Source of the DNA: a virus | DNA length: 64,000 bases | Strand: one strand, 5' to 3' | Virus record (IMG/VR): IMGVR_UViG_3300028812_000003 | Coordinates: 1-64,000 of that record | In this document: piece after piece, positions 49,268-57,034 of the stretch | Numbering within the stretch: the first letter of the stretch is position 1 | Layout of the letters: each line of letters starts with the position of its first letter | Notes under the pieces: generated by a model | The model's database searches: none | Told to the model about the DNA's origin: nothing | The model's input: only the letters and a program-made list of their open reading frames with translations | Program-made: the position numbers and the translations under genes

Positions 49268-50275
49268 CTACGCGCCGGCGGAACCCCGCTGCCACGCCGC
49301 CCCGGAAGACGCGCGGTGGCCGCCTCCCGGGGTGTAGACGCGGGTGGCGAGCGCGGTCTGGACGAGGTGGTCGGAGACGGCGCGCGAGATGACCATGCCG
49401 GTCGCCGCCTCCACGAACCCGAACTGGCCGAACGGGTTCGCCTCCAGGAACCACCACGTGCCGTCACGATCGACGGCGAAGTCCAGCGCCGCGTACTCCA
49501 GGCCCAACGCGTCCATCAGCCGCTGCACCTTCTGGACCAGGGGCAGGCTGGCGCCCACGGCCTCGAACCGCAGGTCCCGCTCCGGGGCGGCCCGCCAGTC
49601 CAGCGCGCCCCCGGAGGTCACCTTGCAGGGGAACGCGCGGTCGCCGACCACGGTCAGCCGGACGTCGTACACCTTGTCCACCGGCCGCTGGAGGTAGCAC
49701 ACGGCCTGGCGCACGCTGTCGGCCGCGTCCTCGATCTCCTCGGCCGTCGTGAGCCGGGCCTGGACGAACCGGGACGGGTGCGCGGTGAGGGTTTTGCACA
49801 CCGCCCGGCCGCCCTGCTCCCGGGCGAACGTGACGGCACGGCTCGGGTCGTTGGTGAACAGGGCGGGCGGCGTGCGTAACCCGAGCGACGCGGCCAGCCG
49901 CAACTGCCTCGGCCCCGGCCTCGCCGACAGGGCGCGGTGCGGGTGGTTGACCCACAGCACGTCGTCGAGACCGAACAGGAAGTCCTCCAGGATGACGCGG
50001 GACTCCTGCTGCTCCCACCCGCCCGGCAGGCCGGGGTGCCACCAGAGAACCGACACGACCGACTGCGACAGGGTGGACCGGTGCGCGTCCGAGAGCGTGA
50101 ACCGTAGCGGCTCGCCGTCCGAGAGACCGGTCATCGTCAGGACCCCCGGGCGCGCGAGGTCCGACGGGTCGACGCGGTGGATGGAGACGCCGCGTTCCTG
50201 AATCTGCCGTATCACCATGTCGGCCCCGAGGTCGCCGGGGGAGGTGACGACAAGCACGGTGGGTGGGAGCGGCAT
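49268..50275 (-). CDS. ATP-grasp peptide ligase (graspetide maturase, TgmB/SAV_5884-type)
   Basis: 335 residues. N-terminal Rossmann-like part (VLVVTSPGDLGADMVIRQIQ) with SVLWWHPGLPGGW, typical of this maturase group. The ATP-grasp core includes GGRAVCKTLTAH (lysine for ATP), QRPVDKVYDVRLTVVG and LDFAVDRDGTWWFLEANPFG with the E-x-N metal site. These enzymes join Asp/Glu side chains to Thr/Ser/Lys side chains in a precursor peptide. The gene starts two bases after the precursor stop. No O-methyltransferase gene is adjacent, unlike many chromosomal relatives. Confidence 0.85.
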   Translation of the reverse strand: MPLPPTVLVVTSPGDLGADMVIRQIQERGVSIHRVDPSDLARPGVLTMTGLSDGEPLRFTLSDAHRSTLSQSVVSVLWWHPGLPGGWEQQESRVILEDFLFGLDDVLWVNHPHRALSARPGPRQLRLAASLGLRTPPALFTNDPSRAVTFAREQGGRAVCKTLTAHPSRFVQARLTTAEEIEDAADSVRQAVCYLQRPVDKVYDVRLTVVGDRAFPCKVTSGGALDWRAAPERDLRFEAVGASLPLVQKVQRLMDALGLEYAALDFAVDRDGTWWFLEANPFGQFGFVEAATGMVISRAVSDHLVQTALATRVYTPGGGHRASSGAAWQRGSAGA

Positions 50276-50277
50276 GA

Positions 50278-50550
50278 TCAGTCGTCGTCCTTCTTGAGCC
50301 CGGTGGAGTTGTGGGTCATGGTCGGTCCGACCAGCGCGGGCGTGGCGTCGGCGAAGTCGTCGTCCCGCTTGAATCCCTTGTTGTTGTGGGTCATGGTCGT
50401 GGCCCAGACGTCGGCGACGTCCACCACGGCGTCGCCGGCCGGGGTGATGTTGAGCTGGCGCAGCCGGTCGTACGTGTGCGCCGGCGTGCGGTCGGTGGGC
50501 GGCTCCGGGTCTGCGACGAGGAGTGCGAACGGGGTGAGGGTGGCGGTCAC
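50278..50550 (-). CDS. graspetide precursor peptide with two tandem cores
   Basis: 90 residues. The leader (1-45) has MTATLTPFALL and a YDRLRQ segment, like ATP-grasp target RiPP precursors. Two cores follow 25 residues apart: T52-M-T-H-N-N-K-G-F-K-R-D-D-D65 and T77-M-T-H-N-S-T-G-L-K-K-D-D-D90. Thr and Lys can act as acceptors and the DDD run as donors for ester/amide crosslinks. GTG start after GAAGGAACAGACT. Adjacent ligase supports the assignment. The mature product and its role are unknown. Confidence 0.8.
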   Translation of the reverse strand: MTATLTPFALLVADPEPPTDRTPAHTYDRLRQLNITPAGDAVVDVADVWATTMTHNNKGFKRDDDFADATPALVGPTMTHNSTGLKKDDD

Positions 50551-50632
50551 AGTCTGTTCCTTCTCGTGTAGGGGCCGAGCCTAGCGCCGGGTGGACGCCG
50601 GGCCGTGGGAAGAGGTCAGGGTGTTCCGGGGC

Positions 50633-51928
50633 TCACAGCCGCGCGGACACCCGCTCGCGCAGGTCGGTGACGGCCGGCGAGTCGGGGACGGACGGCAGTC
50701 GCGCGGCCACGGTGGCCAGGCCGTCGGAGATCTTCGTGGACTGCACGCCGGCGGAGCACGTCAGGAAGTCGTCCCAGGTGTGCAGCGCCTGCGCGGTGTT
50801 GCCGCGCTTGAGCTGCACGTGTCCCAGGTCGGCGAGCACGATGGCCCGCGTGCGCTTGCGGTCCAGGCCGTGAATGTCCAGTGCCAGGTTCAGGTGCTCC
50901 TCGGCGGCGGCGAGGTCACCGAGCCGGGCGTGGATCATCCCGGAGTCGTGCGCCCACCGGCCGTGGCTGTAGTGCGACGCCCACGACTGCCCCGGAGCGG
51001 ACGGGGCGTGCTCCATCGCGCCCTGCGCGGCGGACAGCAGCCGGGCCGCCGTGGCGCGGTCGCCGTCGGCCGCCTTCGCCCGCGCGAGGGTGTTGCGGTA
51101 GTAGGCGAGCGCCTTGGGGTTGTCCAGCCGCCGGCCGCGCTCCTCGCACGCCTCGGCCAGCCGCACCGCCGTGGGGATGTGCCCGAGGTCGATGGCCTGG
51201 TCAGCGAGCCCGCGCAGCGCGGTCGCCGCCAGCTCGTTCTCCCCGGCCTCGGTGGCCAGCCGTACGGAGTGGACGAGGTAGCGCTGGCTCAGGCCCACGT
51301 TGCCCTCGTCCCGCGCCATCCAGCCGATGAGGTGGACCAGTTCGGCGGTCGCCGCGAACAGCTCCCGGCCCACGGCTGCGGTGTACCGGCCGTCCAGCCA
51401 CCGGCGTACGTCCTCGGTCAGGTAGCGCACGGCGAGGTGCCGCGCGTGTCCGCCGCCCAGTTCCGAGGCCGCGTCCCCGAGGGTGCCGGTCATGGTGCGC
51501 ACGGCGGCCACCTCGCCCATGCCGACGGCCGCCGGGCCGGACCGGGCCACGCGCCGGGTCACCGCCTCGGGGTCCGGGAGGTCCAGGGCGGCCAGGCCCG
51601 CGCCGGCCGAGGCGGCGAGGAACGTCCTCCGGTTCACGTCGTCTCCCCCAAGGGTCATGACCGAGGTCACCGTGTCGTCCGGGCCGGCGGTCACTTCCGC
51701 AGCACCGCGAAAGTGATCCTGGAGGGCGACGCCCAGCGCCTGTTCGATGTAGGGGAGCCAGTCCACCGGGATACGCCGGCCGGTCTCCCACCGGTAGACC
51801 TGCTGCCGGTCGCAGTGTCCCCGCCGTCCCCAGCGCAGCTCCGATAACTGGTCCGCGAGGGCGGCCTGGCTGCACCGTGGGGTCCGGGCCTCCCGGGCGG
51901 CGCGAATGCGTTCGCCGATTGTCGACAT
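50633..51928 (-). CDS. XRE-family regulator with TPR-like C-terminus
   Basis: 431 residues. N-terminal HTH (ERIRAAREARTPRCSQAALA then QQVYRWETGRRIPVDWLPYI), a linker with DVNRRTFLAASAGAGLAAL, and a helical-repeat C-terminus of about 280 residues (ARLLSAAQGAMEHAP; LGDLAAAEEHLNLALDIHGL). This architecture is common in Streptomyces regulators beside RiPP and conjugation genes and often senses a peptide. It lies upstream of the precursor in the same direction. The ATG at 51928 follows GACCGAGGAAGAC. Confidence 0.8.
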   Translation of the reverse strand: MSTIGERIRAAREARTPRCSQAALADQLSELRWGRRGHCDRQQVYRWETGRRIPVDWLPYIEQALGVALQDHFRGAAEVTAGPDDTVTSVMTLGGDDVNRRTFLAASAGAGLAALDLPDPEAVTRRVARSGPAAVGMGEVAAVRTMTGTLGDAASELGGGHARHLAVRYLTEDVRRWLDGRYTAAVGRELFAATAELVHLIGWMARDEGNVGLSQRYLVHSVRLATEAGENELAATALRGLADQAIDLGHIPTAVRLAEACEERGRRLDNPKALAYYRNTLARAKAADGDRATAARLLSAAQGAMEHAPSAPGQSWASHYSHGRWAHDSGMIHARLGDLAAAEEHLNLALDIHGLDRKRTRAIVLADLGHVQLKRGNTAQALHTWDDFLTCSAGVQSTKISDGLATVAARLPSVPDSPAVTDLRERVSARL

Positions 51929-51960
51929 GTCTTCCTCGGTCCTGGTCACTGGTCTCTGGT

Positions 51961-52008
51961 CTACGGCTGGCCTACGCCTGGCCTACAGTCTGGCAGCTAC
52001 GCGCGGGC
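51961..52008. promoter_or_regulatory. phased direct repeats in divergent promoter
   Basis: CTACGGCTGGC, CTACGCCTGGC and CTACAGTCTGGC start at 51961, 51972 and 51983, exactly 11 bases apart, with a further CTACG at 51997. The spacing is one helical turn, suggesting cooperative binding on one DNA face between the XRE gene and the divergent gene at 52059. Confidence 0.6.
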
Positions 52009-52058
52009 CGTGGCAGGGGGTTGACTGGCCATTACGACAGCAACCCCCGGAGGACATC

Positions 52059-52439
52059 ATGCCCGCCACACTCGGCCTTCCCACCCTCACCGACACCGTC
52101 CGCCGCGCGGCGGAGATCCACGACGCCTGGACGGCGGACCCGGAGATGCCGGACGTGGCCGGGTGCGTGGCCGATGCCGTACGGGTCCTCGCCGTCCGGG
52201 CCGCCGTGCACGAGGCCACCAAGGACGAGGACGCCGCCGCTCTCGTCGCGCCGGTGGCGGTGGAGCTGTCCGCGCTTCTGCTGGACCGTCAGTTCCCGGA
52301 GGTGGCCCGTGTGATGGCCCGCACGGGTCACAGGTTTATTTCCGGCAGGCGGGGTACCCACTGGCAGCCCGGCGGATACCTGCACCGGGTGTACGTCGGC
52401 GCCTTCGGGCAGGCGGGCGGCCGGCACTGGCCCGTGTGA
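52059..52439 (+). CDS. uncharacterised protein divergent from XRE regulator
   Basis: 126 residues, mainly helical, with one Cys. Start at 52059 follows CCCGGAGGACATC. It shares the divergent promoter region with the regulator of the graspetide cassette, so it may belong to the same module. No family recognised. Confidence 0.6.
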   Translation: MPATLGLPTLTDTVRRAAEIHDAWTADPEMPDVAGCVADAVRVLAVRAAVHEATKDEDAAALVAPVAVELSALLLDRQFPEVARVMARTGHRFISGRRGTHWQPGGYLHRVYVGAFGQAGGRHWPV

Positions 52440-52453
52440 GACACGGGAACGAC

Positions 52454-52489
52454 GAAGCCCCGGGACCTGTGGTGGAGTCCCGGGGCTTC
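52454..52489. terminator. 13-bp perfect hairpin terminator
   Basis: GAAGCCCCGGGAC pairs fully with GTCCCGGGGCTTC between convergent genes. Confidence 0.8.
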
Positions 52490-52503
52490 GGTGTGTCTGC
52501 GGG

Positions 52504-52860
52504 TCAGGTGCGGCCGACGACCCCGCCGCCGGTGAGCAGGGAGTCGATGGTGTTGGCGATGTCCTGGAGCAGGATGCCGTCCCGCATACGGGCTTCGCCC
52601 ACCTCGTGGGTCTCGACGGTGCGGCGGTTGACGCGGCGGACACCGGCGATGCGGGAGCCGATGCGGCCGATGCGGCGGGCCAGCAGGGGCAGCGGGTTGT
52701 CCTCGTCGTAGCGGTAGCCGTAGCCGTCGGCGGTGATGTAGGCGAGGACACCGGCGACGCCGTGGACACCGTACTTGGCCAGCAGCGCCTCGTGCTCGCG
52801 CAGGACGGCGGCGATGCAGACCATGGCGGGGGCGGCGGTGCGGGTGGCGGTGGTGTTCAT
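52504..52860 (-). CDS. uncharacterised 118-residue protein
   Basis: Contains a helical N-terminus, LPLLARRIGRIGSRIAGVRR as a basic helix and an acidic C-terminal helix. Possibly nucleic-acid binding by charge only. Leader GACCAAGGAAGAAGGAACC on the leftward strand, behind promoter copy 14. Confidence 0.6.
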   Translation of the reverse strand: MNTTATRTAAPAMVCIAAVLREHEALLAKYGVHGVAGVLAYITADGYGYRYDEDNPLPLLARRIGRIGSRIAGVRRVNRRTVETHEVGEARMRDGILLQDIANTIDSLLTGGGVVGRT

Positions 52861-52905
52861 GGCGGGTTCCTTCTTCCTTGGTCTGTCGGTCCGGTACCCC
52901 GTCCC

Positions 52906-52943
52906 GATGAATTAATTAAACCATGACCTTGCGGAGAAGACAA
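52906..52943 (-). promoter_or_regulatory. leftward promoter/operator element copy 14
   Basis: On the minus strand TTGTCT, 13 bases, then CATGGTTTAATTAATTCATC. Orientation matches the downstream leftward gene. Confidence 0.75.
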
Positions 52944-53003
52944 CCCCGGGACCATCCTCGGATCGGCCGGTGCCCCGGATCGAGGCGCCGGTGCGCAGGC
53001 GGG

Positions 53004-53660
53004 TCAGACCGTGGCGGCCTTACGCCTCGGGGCGCGGCGGACGTTCTTGACCACGAAGTCCTTCGGGTCCTCGGACGGGAGCGGCCAGGTCTGGCCGGTG
53101 CGAGCCATCTCCGCGCGGGCCTTTGCGTTCTGTTCCCGGCGGAAGTCCACGGATTCGGCGACCGCGATGCGTGCGGCCTCGTCCTTGTCGGCGGCCGACA
53201 CCACGCGGACGCCGGCGCCGATCATGCCGCCGCGCGGGTGGTGGCGTTCGATCAGGACGCGGTACGTCTCGCGGGCCTCCCGCGCGGTCTCGCGGACAGT
53301 AGTCACGACCTCTTCGGCCAGGCCCGTCGGGATGTCCGTGTCGCCGTGCTCCTCGCGCACCACAGCGTAGACGGCCGCGTACATCTCCCAGCCCATCAGC
53401 TTGCCCCGGAGGATGACGCGCACCACGGGGTTGTCCTGTGCGTCGAACGCCTCTCGCGCCGCCGCGACCTTGCCGGCGTAGTACAGCGTCTGGTCCGGCG
53501 AGTAGTTGTCGCGGACGACGCTCTCCACCAGGGTGAGTCCCTTGCGGAGCACCTTGTTCGCCTCGGCCTGGCTGATGAGGCCGTCGCGGACGTAGGGCTT
53601 CATCGCGTCGCGGGCCGCGCGCTCCGTCTTGGGCATCTCGCGTCGGGTCACGCTGCTCAC
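53004..53660 (-). CDS. uncharacterised 218-residue helical protein
   Basis: Helical throughout, with a basic C-terminus (NVRRAPRRKAATV). The GTG at 53660 overlaps the preceding stop (GTGA). The frame stays open far upstream, but translational coupling favours this start. Second gene of the unit driven by promoter copy 15. Confidence 0.6.
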   Translation of the reverse strand: MSSVTRREMPKTERAARDAMKPYVRDGLISQAEANKVLRKGLTLVESVVRDNYSPDQTLYYAGKVAAAREAFDAQDNPVVRVILRGKLMGWEMYAAVYAVVREEHGDTDIPTGLAEEVVTTVRETAREARETYRVLIERHHPRGGMIGAGVRVVSAADKDEAARIAVAESVDFRREQNAKARAEMARTGQTWPLPSEDPKDFVVKNVRRAPRRKAATV

Positions 53661-54040
53661 CAGTTCTCCCCGTCGGACGGGTCGGCGTACCAGTCGGCCG
53701 GCAGCGGGTCGCCGTGCCAGTCGCGCGGCAGCGGGGTAAGGGCCCCGGGCTTCGGACGGTTCCTGCTCCAGGGCTGCGCGTGGCTGGCCCACCGCCGCGT
53801 AAGAGGGTTCCACCTGTTGACCATGACACCGCCTACGGCGTAGGTGCCCGTGTGACCGAACTTCGTGCGGAAGGCCACCCTGTCCGCACGGCCGCGTTCG
53901 TCCCGGATGCGCCGGGCTTCGGCGTACGCCTCGTCTTCCGTGGCGTACCTGTCGGACTGACGGAAGCCGGGCCCTTCGATCACGATCTCGAACGGCAGGG
54001 CGCTCCGGGGCGCGCCCGCCTGACTGGGATTGTCGGCCAT
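53657..54040 (-). CDS. uncharacterised 127-residue protein
   Basis: N-terminal strand-helix (FEIVIEGPGFRQSDRYATED, then DEAYAEARRIRDE) and a Trp/Pro-rich C-terminal part. Leader GACCAAGGAAAGAAGGAACC. Overlaps the next gene by four bases. No family recognised. Confidence 0.6.
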   Translation of the reverse strand: MADNPSQAGAPRSALPFEIVIEGPGFRQSDRYATEDEAYAEARRIRDERGRADRVAFRTKFGHTGTYAVGGVMVNRWNPLTRRWASHAQPWSRNRPKPGALTPLPRDWHGDPLPADWYADPSDGENW

Positions 54041-54084
54041 GGCCGGTTCCTTCTTTCCTTGGTCTGTCGGACGGCACCCCGTCC

Positions 54085-54123
54085 GATGGATTGATTAAAT
54101 CATACTCGCGGGCCGAAGGACAA
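54085..54123 (-). promoter_or_regulatory. leftward promoter/operator element copy 15
   Basis: On the minus strand TTGTCC, 13 bases, then TATGATTTAATCAATCCATC. Confidence 0.75.
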
Positions 54124-54179
54124 CCCGGAGCGGAGGATGCCACGGAACCCGGCAGCCGCAGAATCGCTCTGGGCGAAGC

Positions 54180-54197
54180 GCAAAACGTGTGTTTTGC
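54180..54197. promoter_or_regulatory. 18-bp perfect dyad upstream of recombinase
   Basis: GCAAAAC-GTGT-GTTTTGC. Symmetric and lower in G+C than its surroundings, 38 bases before the recombinase start. Either an operator or part of a recombination site. Confidence 0.55.
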
Positions 54198-54234
54198 AGG
54201 AGCCGGTCGACGGGCCCCGGTAGGCTCATCGCCC

Positions 54235-55335
54235 GTGACGATCATGACCCCGGGACCCGGAACGCTCGCCGCCGACGACCCGGCGCTGCGCACCGTCATG
54301 ACCCTGCGGGACCGGTTGGGCACCGTCGCGCCCCGTGACCCGAGGACGCGCCGGCTCGGGCCGCGCGTACACCGGCTGGACCTGCTGCACCAGTTGTGCG
54401 AGCGCGAGACGTTCGGACACGTCTGCGGGTGGCTGTCCTCCGAGCGGTTCACCTCCGACGGCACCCGGCGCGAGTACGCGGACGACGTCCGGCACTGGGC
54501 CCGCGCCGGCCGGGAGTTGGTGGGCACCGAGCCGTGGTACCTCGGGGCGATCACCCCGGACGTCATCCCGCACTGGCGCGCGTGGACCGACGACATCAAG
54601 CTGGGCTCCCGCCGGGTCAACCGGCTGTGCTCCTCGCTGACCTCGCTCATCGAGTACACCAAGTTCCGCACCCGGCTGGACATCGTCAACCCGATCACCC
54701 GGTACGACCGGCCGGTGATCGACCAGCACGACGAGACGGCGATGACGCCGGTCCTGGAGGTGGAGGAGTTCCAGGCCGTGGTGGAACAGGCGGCCACGGC
54801 GCGGCAGGCGTTCGTCCCGGTGCTCATCTACACCCTGGCCGGGCGGGTCTCCGAGTGCTGCGCGGCCGACCGGCGGGACATCAGGTCGGTGGGCGGCGAG
54901 TGCAAGCTGGACCTCACCCGCAAGGGCGGCAAGGGCCGCGTGTTCACCCTGCCGCCGCTGCTGTGCGAGCTGGGCGCCCGGTGCTGGGACGGACAGGAGT
55001 CCGGGCCGCTGTTCCTGGACGACGAGGGCCGGCCGATGGACCGGCACGCGGTGGACCGGCTGCTGAACCGCCTCGGCCGCGCGGCCGGCGTCCTGCCCGG
55101 CCGGGACCTCACCCCGCACGTGCTGCGCGCGAGCAAGCTCACCCACATGTACGACGAGGGGCAGAAGGCGCAGGACGGGAAGCCGACGCCGGACGACATC
55201 CGGCGCTTCGCCGACCACAGCCACCTGTCCACGACGATGCGTTACATCCGCCGCCGCGACGACGAGGCGCTGAAGCGGACGCACGCGGCGGCGGCCGTCC
55301 GCGTGTACGAGGGCCTGGTGGACCGGTTCCTGTGA
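54235..55335 (+). CDS. tyrosine recombinase (integrase/Xer-like)
   Basis: 366 residues. The N-terminal core-binding part contains RREYADDVRHWARAGRELVG. The catalytic part has YTLAGRVSECCAADRRDIR (first Arg), TRKGGKGRVFTL (Lys strand), LTPHVLRASKLTHMYDEG (H-x-x-R) and FADHSHLSTTMRYIRRRD (His and Tyr nucleophile). Such enzymes integrate prophages or resolve plasmid dimers. GTG at 54235 lies nine bases after TAGGCT and lacks a Shine-Dalgarno, so a leaderless mRNA is likely. No tRNA attachment core is visible nearby. Confidence 0.85.
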   Translation: MTIMTPGPGTLAADDPALRTVMTLRDRLGTVAPRDPRTRRLGPRVHRLDLLHQLCERETFGHVCGWLSSERFTSDGTRREYADDVRHWARAGRELVGTEPWYLGAITPDVIPHWRAWTDDIKLGSRRVNRLCSSLTSLIEYTKFRTRLDIVNPITRYDRPVIDQHDETAMTPVLEVEEFQAVVEQAATARQAFVPVLIYTLAGRVSECCAADRRDIRSVGGECKLDLTRKGGKGRVFTLPPLLCELGARCWDGQESGPLFLDDEGRPMDRHAVDRLLNRLGRAAGVLPGRDLTPHVLRASKLTHMYDEGQKAQDGKPTPDDIRRFADHSHLSTTMRYIRRRDDEALKRTHAAAAVRVYEGLVDRFL

Positions 55336-55341
55336 CACGAC

Positions 55342-55373
55342 GAAGCCCCGGGCCGATGCGGCTCCGGGGCTTC
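55342..55373. terminator. hairpin terminator
   Basis: GAAGCCCCGG pairs with CCGGGGCTTC, between convergent genes. Confidence 0.7.
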
Positions 55374-55385
55374 GTTGCGGTGCGG

Positions 55386-55772
55386 TCAACGCTGTCCGTA
55401 CCGCTGCTCGATGTCCGCCATGCACGGCTTGCAGGCGCTGTGCCCGGAGCCCCACGCCGAGACGGCGAGGGCGTCGGGGTCGACGTAGGTCATGCACATC
55501 CCGCACAGCTCCTGCCCCGGCGCGGGCGCGGAGTGCAGCCGGTATCCGGTCCGGCGCTCCGCGCCCCTGTCGGTCAGGCCCGTCGGGTGCAGCGACGAGA
55601 CCTTCACCCACCGGTGCCCGCCGAGGCCCTTGATACCGCCGAACGGGTCCCAGACGTAGACGTCGTCACCGTGCACGCGCTCCACGACGAACGGCCGGCA
55701 CCGGGACCCGGCGGAGGTCCGACACGGCACGTACGTCTGCCTCGGCTTCACCGCGAACGTCTCGCGCCCCAT
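55386..55772 (-). CDS. uncharacterised Cys-containing protein
   Basis: 128 residues. A strand-rich N-terminal half and a C-terminal pair CGMCMTYVD / CKPCMADIEQR forming a zinc knuckle. Candidate ATGs at 55781, 55778 and 55772. The last gives the best distance from AAGGA, as in the gene starting at 2374. Confidence 0.6.
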   Translation of the reverse strand: MGRETFAVKPRQTYVPCRTSAGSRCRPFVVERVHGDDVYVWDPFGGIKGLGGHRWVKVSSLHPTGLTDRGAERRTGYRLHSAPAPGQELCGMCMTYVDPDALAVSAWGSGHSACKPCMADIEQRYGQR

Positions 55773-55798
55773 GGTCATCATTCCTTGGTCTGAACTGT

Positions 55799-55829
55799 GG
55801 AGCCCCGGGCCGTGTGGCTCCGGGGCTCC
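55799..55829 (-). terminator. hairpin terminator
   Basis: GGAGCCCCGG pairs with CCGGGGCTCC, between two leftward genes. Confidence 0.65.
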
Positions 55830-55842
55830 CTGGCCGCGCGGG

Positions 55843-56022
55843 TCAGGCGGCGCGGTCGTGCTTGCGGACGGTCTCCCAGTAGACGTCATTGGGGACGGCG
55901 TCGATGTTCTCGATGGGTCCGTGTTCCTGGACCAGGTCTTCCACGACGGCGTCGATGTCGTAGTCCCCGGTGTGGTCACCGAGGGTGAGGGACACCTGGT
56001 GGGCAAGCGCGGTACGGTCCAT
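55843..56022 (-). CDS. 59-residue acidic protein
   Basis: MDRTALAHQVSLTLGDHTGD then a helical acidic stretch, ending RKHDRAA. Leader GACCAAGGAAGGAACGGCC and promoter copy 16 directly upstream support it. No family recognised. Confidence 0.6.
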   Translation of the reverse strand: MDRTALAHQVSLTLGDHTGDYDIDAVVEDLVQEHGPIENIDAVPNDVYWETVRKHDRAA

Positions 56023-56047
56023 GGCCGTTCCTTCCTTGGTCGGGTTC

Positions 56048-56085
56048 CTTGGTTTGATTAAATCATCCCGAGGTCGTTGTCACAA
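56048..56085 (-). promoter_or_regulatory. leftward promoter/operator element copy 16
   Basis: On the minus strand TTGTGA, 12 bases, then GATGATTTAATCAAACC. The distal half of the dyad is degraded and runs directly into the leader. Confidence 0.6.
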
Positions 56086-56628
56086 CCCCTCGGCCCGCTT
56101 CTTCGCCACGTAGTCGGTGAGCATGTCGGCGGCCCCGTACATCTCCTCCGAGTGCCGGGCCACCTCGTCGGCGTGGAAGTCCTCCGAGCCGGTGCCCACG
56201 GCGATCTCCGACGCGGCGCCGAACGCGTGGTACGCCGCGAGCAGCGCGACGGCGGCCACGGACATTTGCTGACTCGCCTGCGGCACCTGCACGATGCCCT
56301 GCCGGGCGAACTCCGACAGGGCCCGGAACTGTCCGGCGAGGCCCGACAGCATCGCGGGCAGGTCCCGCTCGTACGCGGTGAACCACCCCTTCTGCACGTC
56401 GGCCTCCAGCGGCCCGCCGCGCAGCCCTTCCTCCATCTGCGCCACGAGGCCCTTGAGCAGGCCGACATACTGCGCGGCGTACCCGGCGTCGCCCATCGGG
56501 TGCTGCGCACCGGCGGGCCTGCGGGCGTCCAGCCCGGTCTCCAGGCTGTCGATGGCCCGCTTGACCCGGCGGGACTCAGGCAGCGGGATGGCGTGGGTGC
56601 GGGCACCCCGGGGTTCCTCGGTCGTCAT
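56080..56628 (-). CDS. uncharacterised 182-residue helical protein
   Basis: Mostly helical (YAAQYVGLLKGLVAQMEEGL; MSVAAVALLAAYHAFGAASE) with an acidic and His-containing C-terminal third. Reminiscent of small virion or host-interaction proteins, but no assignment is safe. ATG at 56628. Confidence 0.55.
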   Translation of the reverse strand: MTTEEPRGARTHAIPLPESRRVKRAIDSLETGLDARRPAGAQHPMGDAGYAAQYVGLLKGLVAQMEEGLRGGPLEADVQKGWFTAYERDLPAMLSGLAGQFRALSEFARQGIVQVPQASQQMSVAAVALLAAYHAFGAASEIAVGTGSEDFHADEVARHSEEMYGAADMLTDYVAKKRAEGL

Positions 56629-56665
56629 GGCCCGTACGCTACCGGCACCCGCCGACAGCGTGCGG

Positions 56666-57034
56666 TCACTCCGGGGAACCGACGGAGCCGAGGGCCTGGT
56701 GCGCGCGGTCCAGGGAGGCGTACAGCGCGCGAGTCTTCTGGATGGCCTCGGCCATGGCGCTGTGAAAGGCGAGCAGCCGGACCTCCAGATCGTCCGGCCC
56801 GTGGTCGCTGCGCAGACGGCCGTCGTCCTCCATCTCACCGACGAACCCCTCCAACTGGCCAACGGCCTGCGTGAGCCGGTTCGCCAGGATCGCCAGGTTC
56901 GCCACGGTGCTGTACGCGTCGCTCGGGTACTCCCACCCGGCGGCCGGACGGGACAGGGTGGCGTGGGCCAGGGCGCGGACTGCCTCGGCGGCGTCGTCGG
57001 CGAGCTGGGCAGGGGTGCGGGGTTCCTTGGTCAA
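56666..57034 (-). CDS. uncharacterised 122-residue protein, TTG start
   Basis: Helical, with two central hydrophobic patches (TVANLAILANRLTQAVGQL). The TTG at 57034 overlaps the upstream stop (TTGA), suggesting coupling. The string GACCAAGGAACC at its start is coding here rather than leader. Confidence 0.5.
   Translation of the reverse strand: MTKEPRTPAQLADDAAEAVRALAHATLSRPAAGWEYPSDAYSTVANLAILANRLTQAVGQLEGFVGEMEDDGRLRSDHGPDDLEVRLLAFHSAMAEAIQKTRALYASLDRAHQALGSVGSPE

Noticed and set aside
53004-54827. 607-codon frame containing the 53004-53660 gene
   Set aside because: The N-terminal two thirds run through the promoter, another gene and the antisense of the recombinase.
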